From: Aurantibacter sp034110465
GTDB lineage: Bacteria; Bacteroidota; Bacteroidia; Flavobacteriales; Flavobacteriaceae
Reading direction: 5' to 3'
NCBI GenBank assembly: GCA_034110465.1
Contig: JAWUZD010000010.1
Coordinates: 124,001 to 188,000, forward strand
DNA: 64,000 nt
Made by a program: the position numbers and the translations under genes. Positions within the stretch are counted from its first letter, which is position 1, and every line of letters starts with the position of its first letter. The notes under the pieces were generated by a model. The model was not told the origin of the DNA. It saw only the letters and a program-made list of their open reading frames with translations, and did no database searches. Shown here piece after piece: positions 63,341-64,000 of the stretch.

Positions 63341-64000
63341 ATGATTATACGTTTTCTACTTTTCGCATTTATAAGTTTTATTACATTTAATGTTTCGGCT
63401 CAAACCAAACTTTTAGATAAAGAGACTAATTATCCTGTGGCATTTGCAACGATTTCATTTGGAAATGGAAATGGACTTTTTGCAGACGATGAAGGTTCTT
63501 TTCTTTTCACAAAAAAAATGTACAATGATATTGACACCTTATACATTTCATCCGTAGGCTATAAAGATTTTAAAATACCAACAGAAAACCTACCAGAAAC
63601 TATAACATTGGAGCCTTTTGCAAATCAGCTTCAAGAAATTACAATAACGGCAAAACCAAAAGGTAAATTTAAAATTGAAGAGATAGATCCCGTTTTTCAT
63701 AACGATTATCATCAATGTTGGTTACCAACTATAGAGTCTGAAATTGCTGTATTTTTTCCAAACAACGAAAAGTTACCAAAACGTATTACAGAACTTTACA
63801 TTCCTATAAAAACAGAAGCTAAAGATTGGCGAACTCGAAATCGTAAAAACACTAAAAAACGCAAATTTTCTACCTTATTTAGAGTACAATTTTACGAAAA
63901 TAAAAATGGTTTTCCAGGTGAAGCTATTCCTTACAGAAATATTGTTTTTGTAGCTACTGAAGAAAATGAAGAATTTTACGAATTAGATGTTAAAGAAAAT
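63341..64000 (+). CDS. Carboxypeptidase-regulatory-like exported protein, 3' truncated by window
   Basis: 220 residues are visible and the frame is open at the window end. Signal peptide MIIRFLLFAFISFITFNVSA before QT. Residues 25-105 are a CarboxypepD-reg-like beta domain (NYPVAFATISFGNGNGLFAD, LYISSVGYKDFKIP, LEPFANQLQEITITAK), as found at the N terminus of Bacteroidota outer-membrane proteins. The following part (VFHNDYHQCWLPTIESEIAV, KRKFSTLFRVQFYENKNGFPG) is beta-rich and unassigned; no TonB plug is visible before the edge. Probably an envelope protein of unknown function. Confidence 0.75.
   Translation, partial: MIIRFLLFAFISFITFNVSAQTKLLDKETNYPVAFATISFGNGNGLFADDEGSFLFTKKMYNDIDTLYISSVGYKDFKIPTENLPETITLEPFANQLQEITITAKPKGKFKIEEIDPVFHNDYHQCWLPTIESEIAVFFPNNEKLPKRITELYIPIKTEAKDWRTRNRKNTKKRKFSTLFRVQFYENKNGFPGEAIPYRNIVFVATEENEEFYELDVKEN

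Noticed and set aside
1..64000. tRNA genes, CRISPR arrays, prophage or transposase genes
   Set aside because: No cloverleaf with conserved T-loop, no regular spacer array and no recombinase or phage protein was seen on either strand.

Overview
The window is AT-rich chromosomal DNA from a member of the Bacteroidota, almost certainly a Flavobacteriaceae. The evidence is three proteins with type IX secretion C-terminal sorting domains, Bacteroidota-type TAnnTTTG promoter elements, families typical of the group (CAL67264, DUF4293, DUF2853), a SusC/TonB-type plug fused to a von Willebrand domain, and a Rho with a long Lys/Pro-rich insert. No tRNA, rRNA, CRISPR array, transposase or phage gene was seen.

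Layout. 1-8.5 kb: three tandem plus-strand genes for repeat-rich exported proteins with gliding-type C-terminal domains (the first is cut by the window edge), then a DUF1569-like gene. 9.0-18.8 kb: a minus-strand operon of seven genes built around a classic-clade AAA ATPase, with a long coiled-coil protein, three membrane proteins and two soluble proteins I cannot assign. Between its first two genes lie a small lipoprotein gene flanked by 44-bp direct repeats and a structured RNA resembling the Flavo-1 motif. This operon is the best candidate here for an undescribed machine. 18.9-24.1 kb: a metallo-beta-lactamase-fold lipoprotein, the translation factor EttA, a small membrane protein, and a MarR/pirin/FMN-reductase/DoxX stress operon with a recognisable promoter and operator. 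24.2-30.5 kb: acyl-CoA carboxylase, a DnaQ/GIY-YIG nuclease, DUF423, and a TonB-plug/VWA fusion with a degenerate VWA paralogue upstream.

30.8-43.2 kb: the menaquinone genes menD, menB, menA, menC and menE, all on the minus strand, interleaved with a CPBP protease, a metallophosphoesterase, a sterol-desaturase-like protein, an S1-domain protein and a C1 peptidase. A frameshifted lipoprotein cassette sits at the 5' end of menA together with a diverged second copy of the menA start. 43.3-52.8 kb: two ABC exporters, a Bcr/CflA-type MFS pump, acetyl-CoA synthetase, an acyltransferase-like membrane protein, truA and a YfcE-like phosphodiesterase. 53-64 kb: a decayed gene, DUF4293, rho, a B12-binding radical SAM protein followed by an alkaline-phosphatase-superfamily/GDPD fusion, a small gene broken by an amber codon, a DEAD-box helicase, and the start of a carboxypeptidase-regulatory-like surface protein cut by the window end.

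Three small genes (36.6-37.2, 53.0-53.7 and 61.3-61.7 kb) are broken. Short dispersed repeats lie in several intergenic regions and next to both lipoprotein cassettes, which suggests turnover of small accessory genes within an otherwise core chromosome segment.
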